A DNA stretch of 64,000 nt from assembly GCF_954871325.1 (NCBI RefSeq), contig NC_088775.1:79213561-79277560 (forward strand), in the 5' to 3' direction. The notes under the pieces are model-generated. The model made no database searches, was not told the DNA's origin, and saw only the letters and a list, made by a program, of their open reading frames with translations. The DNA comes from Gordionus sp. m RMFG-2023 (taxonomy: Eukaryota > Nematomorpha > Gordioida > Chordodea > Parachordodidae). Position numbers and translations under genes: made by a program. Below, one piece after another: positions 11,501 to 22,780 of the stretch (position 1 is its first letter; each line of letters starts with the position of its first letter).

Positions 11501-14500
11501 GCTGAGTCGCACGATAATATTAAATAATTTAAATATTAATTTTGAGTCACGCTACAAAGTATTATCGGATTTTATTTTCCTAGATATCTCTATCCTCAAT
11601 ATTATGTATTATTTAATTAACTTATATGACAAAGTCGCGCTCAAAATAGCTGGCTAGAAACATAGCCAACCCCGCAAATTAAAATTATTTAGAAAAAAGA
11701 AGAATTAACCTTAATATAAAATTAAAAGGTTTATGTGAATTAAGAAAGCCTTTTTTAAAAAAAAACAAAATACGTGATTTAGATTATATCGGATTCTAGA
11801 AAGTGTCTATTTTGCAAATAGAAAATTCCCACATCACTCCCTCATTTATAACAATTCATATCTGATTGGTTGTTGTTGTTATACAACTCTTTAATTATTA
11901 GAAGAAGAAAAATTATCATTATAATTTTAAACAATTCTTCATTATTTTTTAAATTAGGAACTCTAATAAAAAAAATATATTATAGTAAAATTTTATGACC
12001 GGACATATACATACACAAAAATAATGTAAGTATATCTGTTTGATAAAATAGAGCAAGTCATATCAGTTTTGATTTTACAAAAGGGAAACTTTTGTATCTA
12101 ATATCATGATTTGAATTCGTTAGACTTATTTAAATATATATATATAAACTAGTGTTGTACGAAGTTCGTTTTTTTTGAAAAAAATTATGAACGGCGTTCC
12201 TTTTATTTTTGACGAACTTAGAACGTAAACGCGTTCCTTTTTTATGACGAACGCGTTCCTTTTTTATGACGAACGCGTTCCTTTTTTATGATGAACGCGT
12301 TCGAATTTAACGTTCGTTCAATTTTAAAAATATTTTTATTTTTATTTATTTGAAAAATTTAATATTTCCGAATTATTTTAAAAAATGTATTATTTATATT
12401 TTTTTAATCGACTGTGTATTTCCTTTTCACATTAAAATTTTTTTAACACAGAGTTTATTAATTTGAATATTGTTGTTTATATTTTAATTTAATAGATTAG
12501 CATAAGCATGGATATTATTATTTAATCCTCATCATCTGATTCTGAAAATCCAAAATCAGATGAATAATCATTATGTCCAAATATGATAAATGTTTTACAT
12601 TAACATCCTATATTGAAGGAACTAATCCAATGCTTACCAAGTGTAAAATGTGGCCAAAAAGTATTATATTGTCAAAATCTTCAGGTTCCAATTTAAAACG
12701 ACTTTTGATTTTAATATTAATTATTTGATTTTATATGATATAACTAAGTTAAATCATTAAATTTGAAGATATAATGCATTTGGGATATTTGACCCCAACA
12801 ATAACGATAGTTATTTTAAAATTAAAAAAATTAATGGCCTCAAATATGGTCAACCATTGATAGACGCCGTATTAAATGGGATTAATAAAAGGTATTAAAC
12901 CTATCACTCTCAATTAATTACATATATTTTATTTATTTAAAGATTTGAACATATATATAAGAATCAATATGTTCTTTCTGCAATTATACATCCAGCATTT
13001 AAAGTTCAATGGCCATAGATTAAACTTCCACAGAACGAACCAAAAAAAACTTATAGCGTTATATTGAAAAAAATGCTTTGAAAACCCTAGAGAACTGTTA
13101 ATTTCGAGATATCCTTTTTTTTGTCGAGAGTAGAGAATGGATTGGAGGAGGATAACTTATATCAATTTTTTGCAAATAACAAAACAATATGTTTTTAATT
13201 AATTCTCCACGTTAAAAGAGCTGTTTATTAAGAATAATACCGCAATTCCCTCATCTGCCCCTGTATTAGGCTAATGCCGTATTAACTGCCAAGTGTTCCT
13301 GTCTATCAGATAAATATTTTGAAAACAATTGTTATTAAATTTAATAAGAAAAATTTTTTATAAATAAAAATATCTCTTTATTCGCTATATTATATTATAT
13401 TTTATTTATAATTATATTATCAAAATAAAACTATATTATTTTTTAACATGGCTAAAATATATTGTATTAAATAAGTTTATTTATATTAAATTAAATTTGT
13501 GAATGCGTTCCTTTTTTTTAAACATGAACTTGAACGTAAACGCGTTCGATTTTTGTCAATGAACGTTGAACGCGTTCGATTTTTTTAGAAATGTTTACAG
13601 CACTAATATAAACTGATTATTAAGGACATATTAAAAAGTAAGGCAGTGCCGATATTAAATATCAAATCGAATCGGCACCGATATTTAGCTTTTTCAAAAA
13701 AAAATGGAACCGATATTTTTAAAACCGTACCGATATTTGTTATTGTTTTTGATTGTATATATAATCATATAATTTATTTATTTTATAAATAATTACATAA
13801 TAATAAAATTTGTTGTAATGTTTAAAAAAATAGTTCAAAATTTAAACTATTTTTTGTTAAATTATCTGCAACAAGAAAAATAACGAGTCACATTCAGCTA
13901 GTGTTGTTAAACGGCTTGATTTAGCCAATTTCTAAAAACGTTTAGCTCAATTTTGACCAAAAGTAAATTACTCAAGCTTATTGATTTTGCCCATAGATGG
14001 AGAAAGGTTTGGATTTCTATAGGCAAAATTTCGAGGCTTAGGTAACATTAAAACAATGAAAATATTATAAATGAGAATATTCATTTTGGAGAATAAAAAA
14101 AATACATTTAATCATTCGTTAAAGTTAGTTGGTTTTTAAAATAGAAAATATTGATATTTTTATGACATTGATACAAATATAAATGGTAAATAAAAATCAA
14201 TATAAATATCGGATAGGTGTCGGATCGGTTTTTTAGCAATAGAAAATATCGGATCGGATGGGTAAAAAATTTGTGGATCGGCATAGCCCTATTAAAAAGC
14301 AAAAAATATTTGAATTAATTTGATGCCATTATAGTTTTCCCCAATTTATGCTTATTGTTATTGGAAATCGGGAAGCGATCAATTTTTATCGAATTAAAAA
14401 ATGTTATAAAGACCAGCGATATTTTTTTATTAAAATATAAAAATATAATTCCAAATTATCATTTTTTTGCCTTAGTATATATATATATATATGTTTTATA

Positions 14501-15452
14501 ATTAAATTACGATTTGATATGATGCGAAGCAGATGCCTTAACTATAGAACTTCCCTGTCTTTTAAAAAAATATCTTTATATAAACTATTACGTAAATTAG
14601 AAGTCGGCTTAACCCGCCTTAAATGTATATTATCAATTTTTTCTGGCCGGTTATGGTTTAGCTTAAGCCACTTAAACTTTGAAATATCTAGAACATAAAT
14701 AAATATGTTACTCAAAAATTGGTGGACATTTATGGGCTGTAAATTAAATTTCTTCCAAAAATCGTAACTTTCAAACAAATGCAACGCTAATATCACGAAT
14801 CCTTTACCTATATTATTTATTCAAAAAAAATAAATTACAATTTGATGTTGCGGAAAGTTAAACGCGTAAAAATTACACACAACTTTAAGGTATTACATTT
14901 ACACTTATTGTGTTGTATTAAATTTAGAGATATTTACATTTTTTATTTTACAATAAGTAATTCATTTAAATTATTGATGAATATAATTTGATTGCTTTAG
15001 TTTTTTTTAAAAAAAAGGAGGCTTTCTCAAAGAAAAATTATGTCTTCAAATTAAGGTAGTAAAGTTTTTATAAAAATTATAAAGGGGAATCAGATAATAC
15101 CGATTAACCTAACAACCGAAACTTCTAATAATTTTAGTTTTTTAAAAAAACATATTTCCATAATTGTAATTTAAGGCCATTTTATTTGAACACTAAGGCA
15201 TAAAATATTTTGTGACAGCCCAAAATTTTTTTGACCGGTTAGCGGGCTGCACAGATCCCTGATTAGGATTCCTTTTTTTGTTGAGACTGTTATTAAATTT
15301 GAATTTTGGTTCAAATCAAAATTTATTTTTAAAAATTGAGATTACGTATTGATTTTAATTTTTTTTTTTTTAAAAAGGAGAAATTTACCTCCGCAAATCT
15401 GATCAAAAAAGAATATGTTGAAATCCCAATTATTCACTTTTTCGAGAAGCGT
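8283..15452 (-). CDS. PDE7: PDE7-like 3',5'-cyclic nucleotide phosphodiesterase (partial at N-terminus)
   Basis: Eight minus-strand segments carry a complete class I phosphodiesterase catalytic domain that hydrolyses cAMP. Exons: 15452-15389, 14807-14712, 11244-11144, 11088-10957, 10893-10802, 10301-9862 and 8515-8283; all junctions are GT-AG and keep phase. Visible hallmarks are [12 protein letters not shown] (typical PDE7 entry to the domain), [14 protein letters not shown] (catalytic and metal His), [10 protein letters not shown] (metal His-Asp), [12 protein letters not shown] (metal Asp) and QMQEGF (the invariant nucleotide-binding Gln). The match to PDE7 is closer than to PDE4, 8 or 1. 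Introns are 54, 63, 500, ~580, 1346 and ~3470 bp, the long ones filled with transposons. N-terminal exons upstream of 15452 were not found; 24402-24702 is one untested candidate. Assigned by family knowledge, not by search. Confidence 0.92.
8643..8760. repeat. fragment of CCCGG-rich hAT-type MITE
   Basis: AGAGGCCTGCA, then GGCCTGGG- and AGCCCAGC-type blocks, resembles the left end of the MITE at 32050-32436. No matching right end was seen. It lies in a PDE7 intron. Confidence 0.4.
8901..9085. mobile_element. foldback MITE copy (TTGTTAAACGG family)
   Basis: Shares with the type copy at 28169-28362 the internal blocks CAATATTTTAG, AGATTTTGTTCATAGATAGC, AAAGGTTTG and TTTTGGCTAAAATCT in the same order. 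The ends are degraded. It lies in a PDE7 intron. Confidence 0.65.
9322..9517. mobile_element. foldback MITE copy (TTGTTAAACGG family)
   Basis: Begins TTTGTTAAAGGGTTCGATTT and ends AAAAGTCGGCTCAAAG. The two halves are imperfectly self-complementary around CCAAACCTTTG. It lies in the same PDE7 intron as the copy at 8901. Confidence 0.7.
9598..9777. repeat. second inverted-repeat element, ~180 bp
   Basis: The left arm (9598-9635) is complementary to the right arm (9739-9777): TTCACAGGGTTAGTTACTCT (left, reversed) pairs with the TTCACAGCGTTGGTACTCTC form on the right. A related half-copy lies near 53665-53710. Confidence 0.5.
9862..10301 (-). CDS. PDE7: PDE7-like exon 6 of those found: metal Asp, invariant Gln
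   Basis: 440 bp encoding [20 protein letters not shown] and onward through [38 protein letters not shown] and TTIAQMQEG. It carries the third metal ligand and the invariant Gln. Confidence 0.93.
10802..10893 (-). CDS. PDE7: PDE7-like exon 5 of those found
   Basis: Encodes [20 protein letters not shown] and [16 protein letters not shown] is a conserved PDE block. It ends in phase 2 before a 500-bp intron. Confidence 0.9.
10957..11088 (-). CDS. PDE7: PDE7-like exon 4 of those found: HD signature
   Basis: 44 codons, [20 protein letters not shown] followed by [15 protein letters not shown]. It contains the PDE family signature HDxxHPGxNQ. The next intron is 63 bp. Confidence 0.92.
11144..11244 (-). 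CDS. PDE7: PDE7-like exon 3 of those found: catalytic His
   Basis: Encodes [20 protein letters not shown] and [14 protein letters not shown]. It contains the YHNxxHA catalytic/metal signature. The next intron is 54 bp. Confidence 0.92.
11247..12141. other. PDE7 intron sequence, nothing further recognised
   Basis: AT-rich intron interior upstream of the hAT at 12150; no exon or terminal repeat supported. Confidence 0.4.
12150..13605 (+). mobile_element. hAT transposon 2 (AACGCGTT-flanked), internally decayed
   Basis: Ends are TAGTGTTGTA and the complement of TAGTGCTGTA, with a perfect 8-bp duplication ATATAAAC at 12142-12149 and 13606-13613. The left subterminal zone has AACGCGTT at 12228, 12250, 12272 and 12294 (exactly 22-bp spacing); the right has it at 13539 and 13569 plus a variant near 13502. 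Inside, plus-strand frames keep a hAT core fragment ([15 protein letters not shown], then across a ~50-bp intron [19 protein letters not shown]). It sits inside a PDE7 intron. Confidence 0.88.
12228..12301. repeat. four tandem 22-bp AACGCGTT units
   Basis: Exact 22-bp periodicity of a palindrome-centred unit. Likely transposase-binding subterminal repeats of the surrounding hAT, by analogy with other hAT ends. Confidence 0.8.
13639..14291. mobile_element. hAT-type MITE (GCCGAT ends)
   Basis: Ends TAAGGCAGTGCCGAT and the complement of TAGGGCTATGCCGAT, flanked by a perfect 8-bp duplication TTAAAAAG (13631-13638, 14292-14299). ATATCGG/CCGATAT motifs repeat near both ends. It contains a foldback copy at 13899-14065, so insertions are nested. 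It lies in a PDE7 intron only 25 bp after hAT 2. Confidence 0.85.
13899..14065. mobile_element. foldback MITE copy nested in the MITE at 13639
   Basis: Starts TAGTGTTGTTAAACGGCTTG and keeps the blocks TTTAGCTCAATTTTG, TTTTGCCCATAGATGG, AAAGGTTTGGA and AATTTCGAGGCTTA. The right end is lost. Confidence 0.7.
14712..14807 (-). CDS. PDE7: PDE7-like exon 2 of those found
   Basis: 96 bp encoding [20 protein letters not shown] then [11 protein letters not shown], aligning with the PDE7 helix region ending RRFL. The donor GTAACA leads into a ~3.5-kb intron that holds two hAT elements. Confidence 0.88.
15389..15452 (-). CDS. PDE7: PDE7-like exon: start of catalytic domain
   Basis: Begins in phase 0 after an ATTTTTAG acceptor and ends with GGAG before GTAAAT. 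Encodes [16 protein letters not shown], aligning with the LEKVGNWNFDIFLFD segment of animal PDE7. Confidence 0.9.
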
Positions 15453-15644
15453 CTAAAAATGAAATATAAAAATTGTATAAATCATTTTTTTTAAGTATAT
15501 AATCAATTGGAGATTTATGAGTTTGCGGGGAAAAATAAAAATGTTTATTTGTAGATAGAACAATTGAATGTTATAGTTTTGATTCTGATTTGGGAGTGAA
15601 GACAAAAGTGCAATTCTAAATAAGGGATTTGTCTAACTCCCAAG

Positions 15645-15833
15645 TAGAGTTGTGCCGATATTAAATATCGTATCAGAGCCAATATTTGGTGTTTTTTGGA
15701 TCAGGCCAATATTTTTTTTAAAAAAAACAATCCGAAATAAATTAATATTAATATCGGTTATCGGGTTTGTAGTAATATTGGGAAATAAAAAACCGGATCG
15801 TATCGGTTAAAATTTGTGATCGGCATAACCCTA
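15645..15833. mobile_element. short hAT-type MITE related to 13639-14291
   Basis: Ends TAGAGTTGTGCCGATATT and the complement of TAGGGTTATGCCGATCAC. The 8-bp flanks CTCCCAAG and CTTCCAAG differ at one base. Same terminal family as the 653-bp element, but 189 bp long. Confidence 0.75.
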
Positions 15834-16346
15834 CTTCCAAGTGATTGTGGATAATCCTTTAAATGTGTTTTTCCGTCAGTTGTAATGTTTCGATATTATG
15901 ATTTGAGCGCTTTAAAAAATTTAATATGATTTTGCCGGAAGTCCCAATGAATCTTAGACAATATATGCCATTAACTTTTGAAATCTTTTTTAAAAAAAAC
16001 TAATATAAATTAAAAGAAGCTCAAAGGTTCATGATTTCTTCTCAAACGCGAGAATAGTTATTTTAAACTGCTGTAATACATTTCAAGTAAAATGACATTT
16101 TTTTCAAATTGACAAATAACATATTGACGTAAAAAAAATTTAAAACTAATAAATATTGGTTTTGAGTTATATTTTACTTTTTGATACATAAGATTACTCA
16201 ACGATTTTTTTTTTAAATCCTTACTTTTAGTAAGATCTGAATGAAGATAACGAAAGAGTAAAAAGAAAATAGCTTTAGATTTTTAGGGTTATAATAAATA
16301 TAAAAGAATATTAAATTAGCAATAAAGACCTTTTTATAGCTCAAAC

Positions 16347-19004
16347 CAGGGATGCGAACCCGACTAAATTTTTGCCCGGGTTCGGTTCGGGGTATAAAAA
16401 AAAGGTGGGTTCGGTTCGGGTTCGTTCAGGGAAATATTTTTGAACCCGGGTTTGGTTCGGGTTCGGGTTCAAGAATTTTTGAGTTGATAAAAAAAATTCT
16501 ATATTTAAATCATAATAAAAAACTAGACATAAATTTGATATAAAAAATAAATTTTTTATTTTATTTATAGGCAAATATAGTTAAAAATACAAAGCATATA
16601 GTCATGTATCAATTTTAAAAATTTTATTTAGACGTATTAGCATAATATCTTCCAAGAGTTGTTCACTCATCCTCGATCTATGTGGTGAAAGAATGAATTT
16701 CAAATGTGAAAAAGATCTTTCAACGCTAACCTATGTTAAATGTATATTTATATGTGAAAATATGATAAATTAACTTGGGTTGCAGGAACAGCAAATAAGA
16801 TTTTAGATAAAATATATAATTCAGGATGTTCCAGCTTAGCAGACTCCCAAAAATGCAAAATATTTTCTTTTTTATCTAATCTTTTATAATCGCTAAATCC
16901 AGTAATTATTGTAAGGATTTATATTGTTTATATTTAAATATTCCATAAAATAACAATTTTAATATAAATCTAAAATAATTAATTTACTAAGCTTTTAATT
17001 AACCTTGTATCTTGGGTCCAGGTATATGGCACCTAAGAGAATTTCGTTCTTTATAAACCTTTCTTCTCTGTTCTTAAGACAAGAATATAGTAATTGAGCA
17101 AAATGGTATGGATTTTTTTCCAGTTCGATGCAGCATCTTAACCATGCTGCATAAAAATCTGTCAGTGTTAACTGTTCAGATTGGAATTGTTTGGTTGCGA
17201 TTTTTAGCGGTTTTAAAATTTCAACAATCGTTATTATCTCTTTCCAATCTTCAGTCAATAAATAATCAGATTGCTCTGAAAAAAAATCTTCGATATTGGG
17301 TTTTAGTAAAATCAGCCTTTCTAACATATCATGGGTTGAATGCCATCTGTGGCAATCTAACACAGGCTTAGGGAGTTTCATATTTTTTAATAACTTTTGG
17401 TAAGTGGGATGTCTTAATTTTAAATTTAGGCTCCTAGCTTTGGTGATAATTTTATAGCATCTTGAAGTGCCAGCTGAAGTGTGTGAGCTGCACACCGTAC
17501 CGGATAGGATATAATAGTTGATAAAAAAGTATTTTGTATATCATCAATATCATATTTATATACATTTACATTCATATTTTCCTCATCTGCTGATTCACTC
17601 CTTATATCATAATCAGTTTCAAGTTGCAGTAGCTTTATAGCTCTTAAAAAATTACAACCATTATCAGAAGTAATTGTGTATATTTGTTCAATATTAATTT
17701 TAAATTTTAGTAAAGTTTTTAATATATTCTCTTTTATATATTCTCCTGTACATCTCTCTTTCAGCTCTACAATTCCAAGAGTCCTCAAATTTATAATGAA
17801 CTTTGATATAAATTGAAAATTTACACCAAGAATTGACCTATCTAGTCGTTGAACTGCATCAACTTTTAAACTTATTAATTTTCCTTCTATCTCTCTCGAT
17901 ATTTTGTCTCTAATTGATTGGGCTGTTTTATTAATAGTTCTGGATAAATTTTCTTTGTTTATAACCAAATTGAGCCCAGATAGGAGTGGATTTATAATTC
18001 TTTGAAATCCCGAATCTTCAATAATTGATAAAGGCCGGCCATTTACAGTAACAAGTTCTAGTATAGAACTCATCAAATCATTAGATGATATATTTATACT
18101 TATATGCTTTTTTGGAAAAAAGGTTTCTATATTAATTTTAGGTTTTTTTGCCAATAAAAATTCCTGATATTTGGTTTTTTCATTTAAATAATTTAAATAT
18201 TCATTGTTGTGATTTCTTTCCAGGTGTCTTTCTAAATTTGACAAGTGATTACCAGACATTTTTACTTTGCAATATGAACATATTATTTTTTTTCTATTGT
18301 ATTAAGGGTAAAATGCTTATCAAATATGACTTTATCTTTAATCTTAAATCTATAAAAAGAGAACAATTTTTTTAAATAGCAATGATTTCAGAATTAAAAA
18401 AGAGATATTTATAAATTTAATTTCATTTATAATATGCACTTCATTAATATCTTGTAAAAATTAATCTGAACCAAAAATAAATGATTAGCATATATAAATT
18501 TTAAAATCATTTTAATAAGTTCACAAAAACTGCCCTACATTTAACAATTTTTAAGTTAGATGTTTAGAATTTTTTAAATTAACAATATAATAATTTTTAC
18601 TTTGATTTGTTAACCATTTTCTTCTAATTAATAATCTTTAAGAATAATAAGATAAAAATTTAAAAATAAATGGCGTAAATTAATTCAATTGTTTAATTTT
18701 TTAACACTCCAATAGGAATCGAGAATAAATTAAAAAATGGCATAAATGAATTAAGTTGTTTAAAATTTATTAACACTTCATTTAATTGGAAATTTTAAAA
18801 TATAATATTTGTATTTACATATATTAATATATGATTTTAAATAATACACTGAACCCGGTTGAACCCGGGTTCAAATAAAATTCTTGGGTTCGGTTCGGGG
18901 TTTTGAAAATTTTATAAATGGGGTTCAGGTTCGGTTCGGGTTCAGAGTTTTTTTCTAAAAACCCGGGTTCACTTCTCCGGGTTCGGGTTCGGTTCGAATC
19001 CCTG
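16347..19004 (-). mobile_element. hAT transposon 3 with GAACCCG subterminal repeats
   Basis: Ends CAGGGATGCGAACC and the complement of CAGGGATTCGAACC, with a perfect 8-bp duplication GCTCAAAC at 16339-16346 and 19005-19012. About 120 bp at each end is packed with GGTTCGG/CCGAACC copies (16365-16475 and 18850-18995). The interior carries one minus-strand transposase gene. Confidence 0.92.
16602..18310 (-). pseudogene. hAT transposase, near-complete with one frame break
   Basis: Reading on the minus strand: a BED-type finger (CSYCKVKMSGNHLSNLERHL, 18290-18200), a long core frame to 17426 with SRTINKTAQSIRDK, ITSDNGCNFLRAIKLL and RCAAHTLQLALQDA, then after a single frame change (~17430-17460) the continuation to 16995 (DCHRWHSTHDMLERL, LLGAIYLDPRYKV). 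The hAT dimerisation domain follows (KLEHPELYILSKILF, then VSVERSFSHLKFILSPHRSR) across a short intron at about 16732-16775, with a stop at 16604-16602. Apart from the one frame change it is well preserved, so it is younger than hAT 1. The first coding exon is not clear. Confidence 0.87.
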
Positions 19005-19012
19005 GCTCAAAC

Positions 19013-21860
19013 TATATTTTATTAATAATTTTTTTTTCAAAAATAAAATAATTATATAAGAATATACGTACAATTAAAAAAAAAATCTAAATAATTTTTA
19101 TTTAATATTAATTAATTTGTAATAAGAAATTACAAAAATGTTTCGGAAATCGATTTTATTGAGAAATCAAAATATTGATTAAAAGTTTATTTTTGCTTTT
19201 TTGAGATTCTAGACTTAACCCCTATTTTGTTCGAAATTTAGCTAGGGATCCCTTATGTCCTTGTTAAACGGCTCAAAATAACCTCTTTCTTTCTTTTACG
19301 CTCTTAAATTCTCATAAGTTAGTAAAGCAAAGATCATCCTTGGGACTCCTTATCTTAATGATGTAGTCATATTTTAACCATTCCTTTTAAACATATATGA
19401 CCTCTCCTCTTTCTCGACATTGATAGGAAAAGGAAGTACAAATAATTTATATATATGATTCTTAAAAAAATTTCCGTTGCCTTGCTTTTAACAATGTTTG
19501 GAACAGGAAGCAGAATTTGGAATTCTTGGAACTTAAAATCTGAGAACTAGATCCTTTTTTTTAGAAAATATTGAACCAAAACTATTTCTAGTTCAAATTC
19601 CAAACTCTGATCTTAATAAAGCGGATAAAATATTTTTTTATTACCCACAAAATAATTCTTAAAAAAAAACATTCACCTTCATTACAATGATAATACACAA
19701 TAGGCTAATAATTAAAATTAATCAAATTCAATTCAAAATGTTTGAATTGAATCAGATTGAATATATTTTTTAAATTGCAAGAAAAATAATTGATAAAATA
19801 AATAATTAATTATCATCAATATTTTTTTTTAAAATAAAGTTTGAATATTTATCATTAAAAAAATAGATCCTTCATAGTATAAATTACTATTTAACTGATG
19901 ACATGCGGTATATTGGTAGATAGAATTACGATCATCAGTAAAAAGGTCAATAATATCGAATCGAACACTTCAATATTCGTTTTAAATGATGGTGACTAAT
20001 AATTTATTATTCGTATCCGCCGAGTAAAAAAGTGGAATACGAATATCAATTAATTCGTATCAAATATTTATTTTGAGGTCTAGAAACTACATATTGTATT
20101 AATATAAATTATAAACACATCATTGTCCATAATATAATTTATATTTATTCGATTAGTCCTTCAATATTTACTGCCACTTAATTAATATCGCAATGTTCGG
20201 CCATTATGTGAATTTTTAAATTAAAAAATTTAGCATATCTTTCAAAACCATGTTTAAATCATTAGAAGGAACAAAGATCCTCGAAATTTTTCACAATAGA
20301 TTTTTAGATTAATACTTGGCAAAAAATTTACTATAAAAATGAAAGTCTCCTACCACCTTAAATGAGGCTCATTGTGTTGTGAGAACCTCGGTTATCCCCC
20401 TCCTTAAAATTAAAAATAAAATCAATTTTAAATATATTATGTAATAAAATAGTTATAATGATAGCCCGTCAATGATGGTATAATAATTTATAAAATAGCT
20501 ATCCTTACAAAAATTAATGAACGAAATTTGAGATTATAAAATAAACTCTGAAATAATGAAACGATCGATGATACCAAATTTAAGGCTATAAATACTAACT
20601 CAGATAACTTTTCTTTACGCTTTTATTTGGCTGCTGTCAGCTAAACTGAATTATCGGTTGAATCTTTGAAGCATGGATAAAACCCGATCGTGATCGTTAA
20701 TCGATAAATAGATAGTAACGTGATTATTTACCGAACCCAAACCTAACCTGAACTATTAAAATGTTTCACCCTAACCTCTAAAAAGGAGTTCGTGATCCGG
20801 GGGACAACCTTATGATATCCTAATTATTTTAAAAGTTATCTATCAATCAATTGATTGATCAGTTTCAGCCGCCATTTTTATATATCTTTGCAAATTTTTA
20901 TATGAGTGCCTGCTATCTAAGTTACATATATTATATATGATAATAAGTTTGTAGGTAAAAGTATTCGAACCGAATTTTAAAGGTTCGAATTAGTTGAAAA
21001 GTTTGGAAAACAAGCCAAATGTTGCGTCTTAATATGAGGTTCAGTATATAAAATTTTCGAAAGGACAGTCGTGTAGTCAGCAGAAGGGGGGATGAGAGAG
21101 GGGGAGAAATCCCCACCCGATATGAAGATTTTTAAAAAAAAAATAAAAGGGATACATGAATTGTGAAAAGTAATCTATTTTAAAAGGTTATATTCTATTC
21201 TAAATATTAACAAAAAGTGAAAATTAATATAAATATTTATATCTTGTACATTTTATCTCAAGAAAAAAAAAATTTAAAGTTAATTTTCTTACATTTTTAG
21301 AACCTTAAACACTAATGTTTATAAAAAAAATTTATCAACTAAAAAAATTATATTTAATTTACCTCTTTTAAACTATGATTATAAAATATCTAGAGTGTAT
21401 GAAATGTTCAGATATCCAAATAGACAACATTTGCTGAATATAATTATTACGGAATACGGAATAAAGCGCATACGCCCTCTCAATGTTGTAGGTACAACAG
21501 AGCTACGCTAGGTTTTCCTCATTTCCATCTAATTGGAAGATTTAAGTTAGGTATAAAGTAAAATATGAGGAGCCCTTCACACGTTTGTGGGCAAGCCGCA
21601 CGTACTTGTACGCATAATAGTTCATAAACTATTATTTAAACGTCTGTGGGCTGGAACAGATAGGGAGGACCAAGAGAACAGCCCACACCCAAAACCTACG
21701 GCCCTATTAAAAAAAGGGACGGGGAAGGTACTCTAGAAATATAATTTAAAACCTAAAATAAGAAATAAATATATGATTAAATTAAATTCAAAGTACAAAT
21801 ACAATCACTTATCAGTATATATCCATCCTTGAAGATAATATCCATATTCATCACTCGTAC
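19013..21860. other. non-coding stretch, no gene recognised
   Basis: AT-rich; a truncated foldback end (TTGTTAAACGGCTC) lies near 19262. A GC-richer segment at 21470-21730 contains a possible hairpin (TGTGGGCTG near 21643 with CAGCCCACA near 21680) but no frame or terminal repeat I can assign. Confidence 0.4.
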
Positions 21861-21868
21861 CAGGCCTT

Positions 21869-22780
21869 GTGCTACAGGAAAAAAGAAACTGCAAAAAGCC
21901 ACAAGATGGAACCTACGACATCAAGCTGTTACATCATTTTTTGGTAGAAGAGCCTATTTTGTATACCTTTGAAGAAATATCAGAATCTTCTAATATTTCA
22001 TCTGAAGCTGGTACATTATTAAATTTAATATTGCCGATTTTTTTCATTGAAATGTATTAATAAATTATTTATTATACAACTTATTTTTCAAAAAAGGATT
22101 TGGCTGAAGTTATGAGAATCGCGAATGTTATTTATTATATTACAACAGCAGCTCGAGATTTATGTGATTGTTGAGGTGAAAGCGAAATTATATGATTTTG
22201 AGATTCACAAGCCTCGACTTTACCGATAAACAAATCTTTCATTATTAACGTATGGTCCAATTAAGGATCATTATAAAATATCTGCTTTATTCCACTTTTG
22301 GATTTAATTTTGACTCAAATCTGTGATTTATCAAAGGTCTCTATCTAATTTACAAATACTAAATCTCATAACTCCCTCTGATCTGAGGGTATATGAAATC
22401 TTAATATTGAAAAATTAAATATTTATGTAAATTATATTCAGAGAATATAATTGTATCTAAATGCTAATTAGTTTCAGAATCTAAATTATATGAAGGATTC
22501 ATTTTTGTAGATAATCCTACAAAAGATACAGTGGAAGCATTGCATATTTTAAAATATATTTTATAAGTTTTTCAAATATATTAAAATTACTGTACATTTT
22601 GGCAATGATACCAATTAGTACAAGCTCAAATGAGACGAACTTTTATTCAAGAGAATAACCTATATTAAAAGTATGCCATCTTAAAATTGATTGAATAGAC
22701 TAGCTTTACTCATCAAGATCTAAGCCTCAACACAAACAAATAAAATATTGGCGCAATCGCAAAAATTAGATTTTCATTTA
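21869..22780 (+). pseudogene. ancient hAT transposase remnant
   Basis: Plus-strand frames, heavily interrupted, match the layout of the hAT at 30926-32828. They hold KAKLYDFEIHKPRLYR-like sequence (~22185), a region resembling the hAT core (HYKISALFHFWI, ~22270) and a degraded dimerisation motif (ISTSSNETNFYS, ~22612). No terminal repeats remain visible. Confidence 0.5.

Noticed and set aside
12228-12301. Regular 22-bp repeats, CRISPR-like at first sight
   Set aside because: Units are contiguous without spacers, lie inside a hAT end, and the sequence is eukaryotic.
16352-16543. Plus-strand frame at the left end of hAT 3
   Set aside because: It translates the GAACCCG subterminal repeats and overlaps the element terminus.
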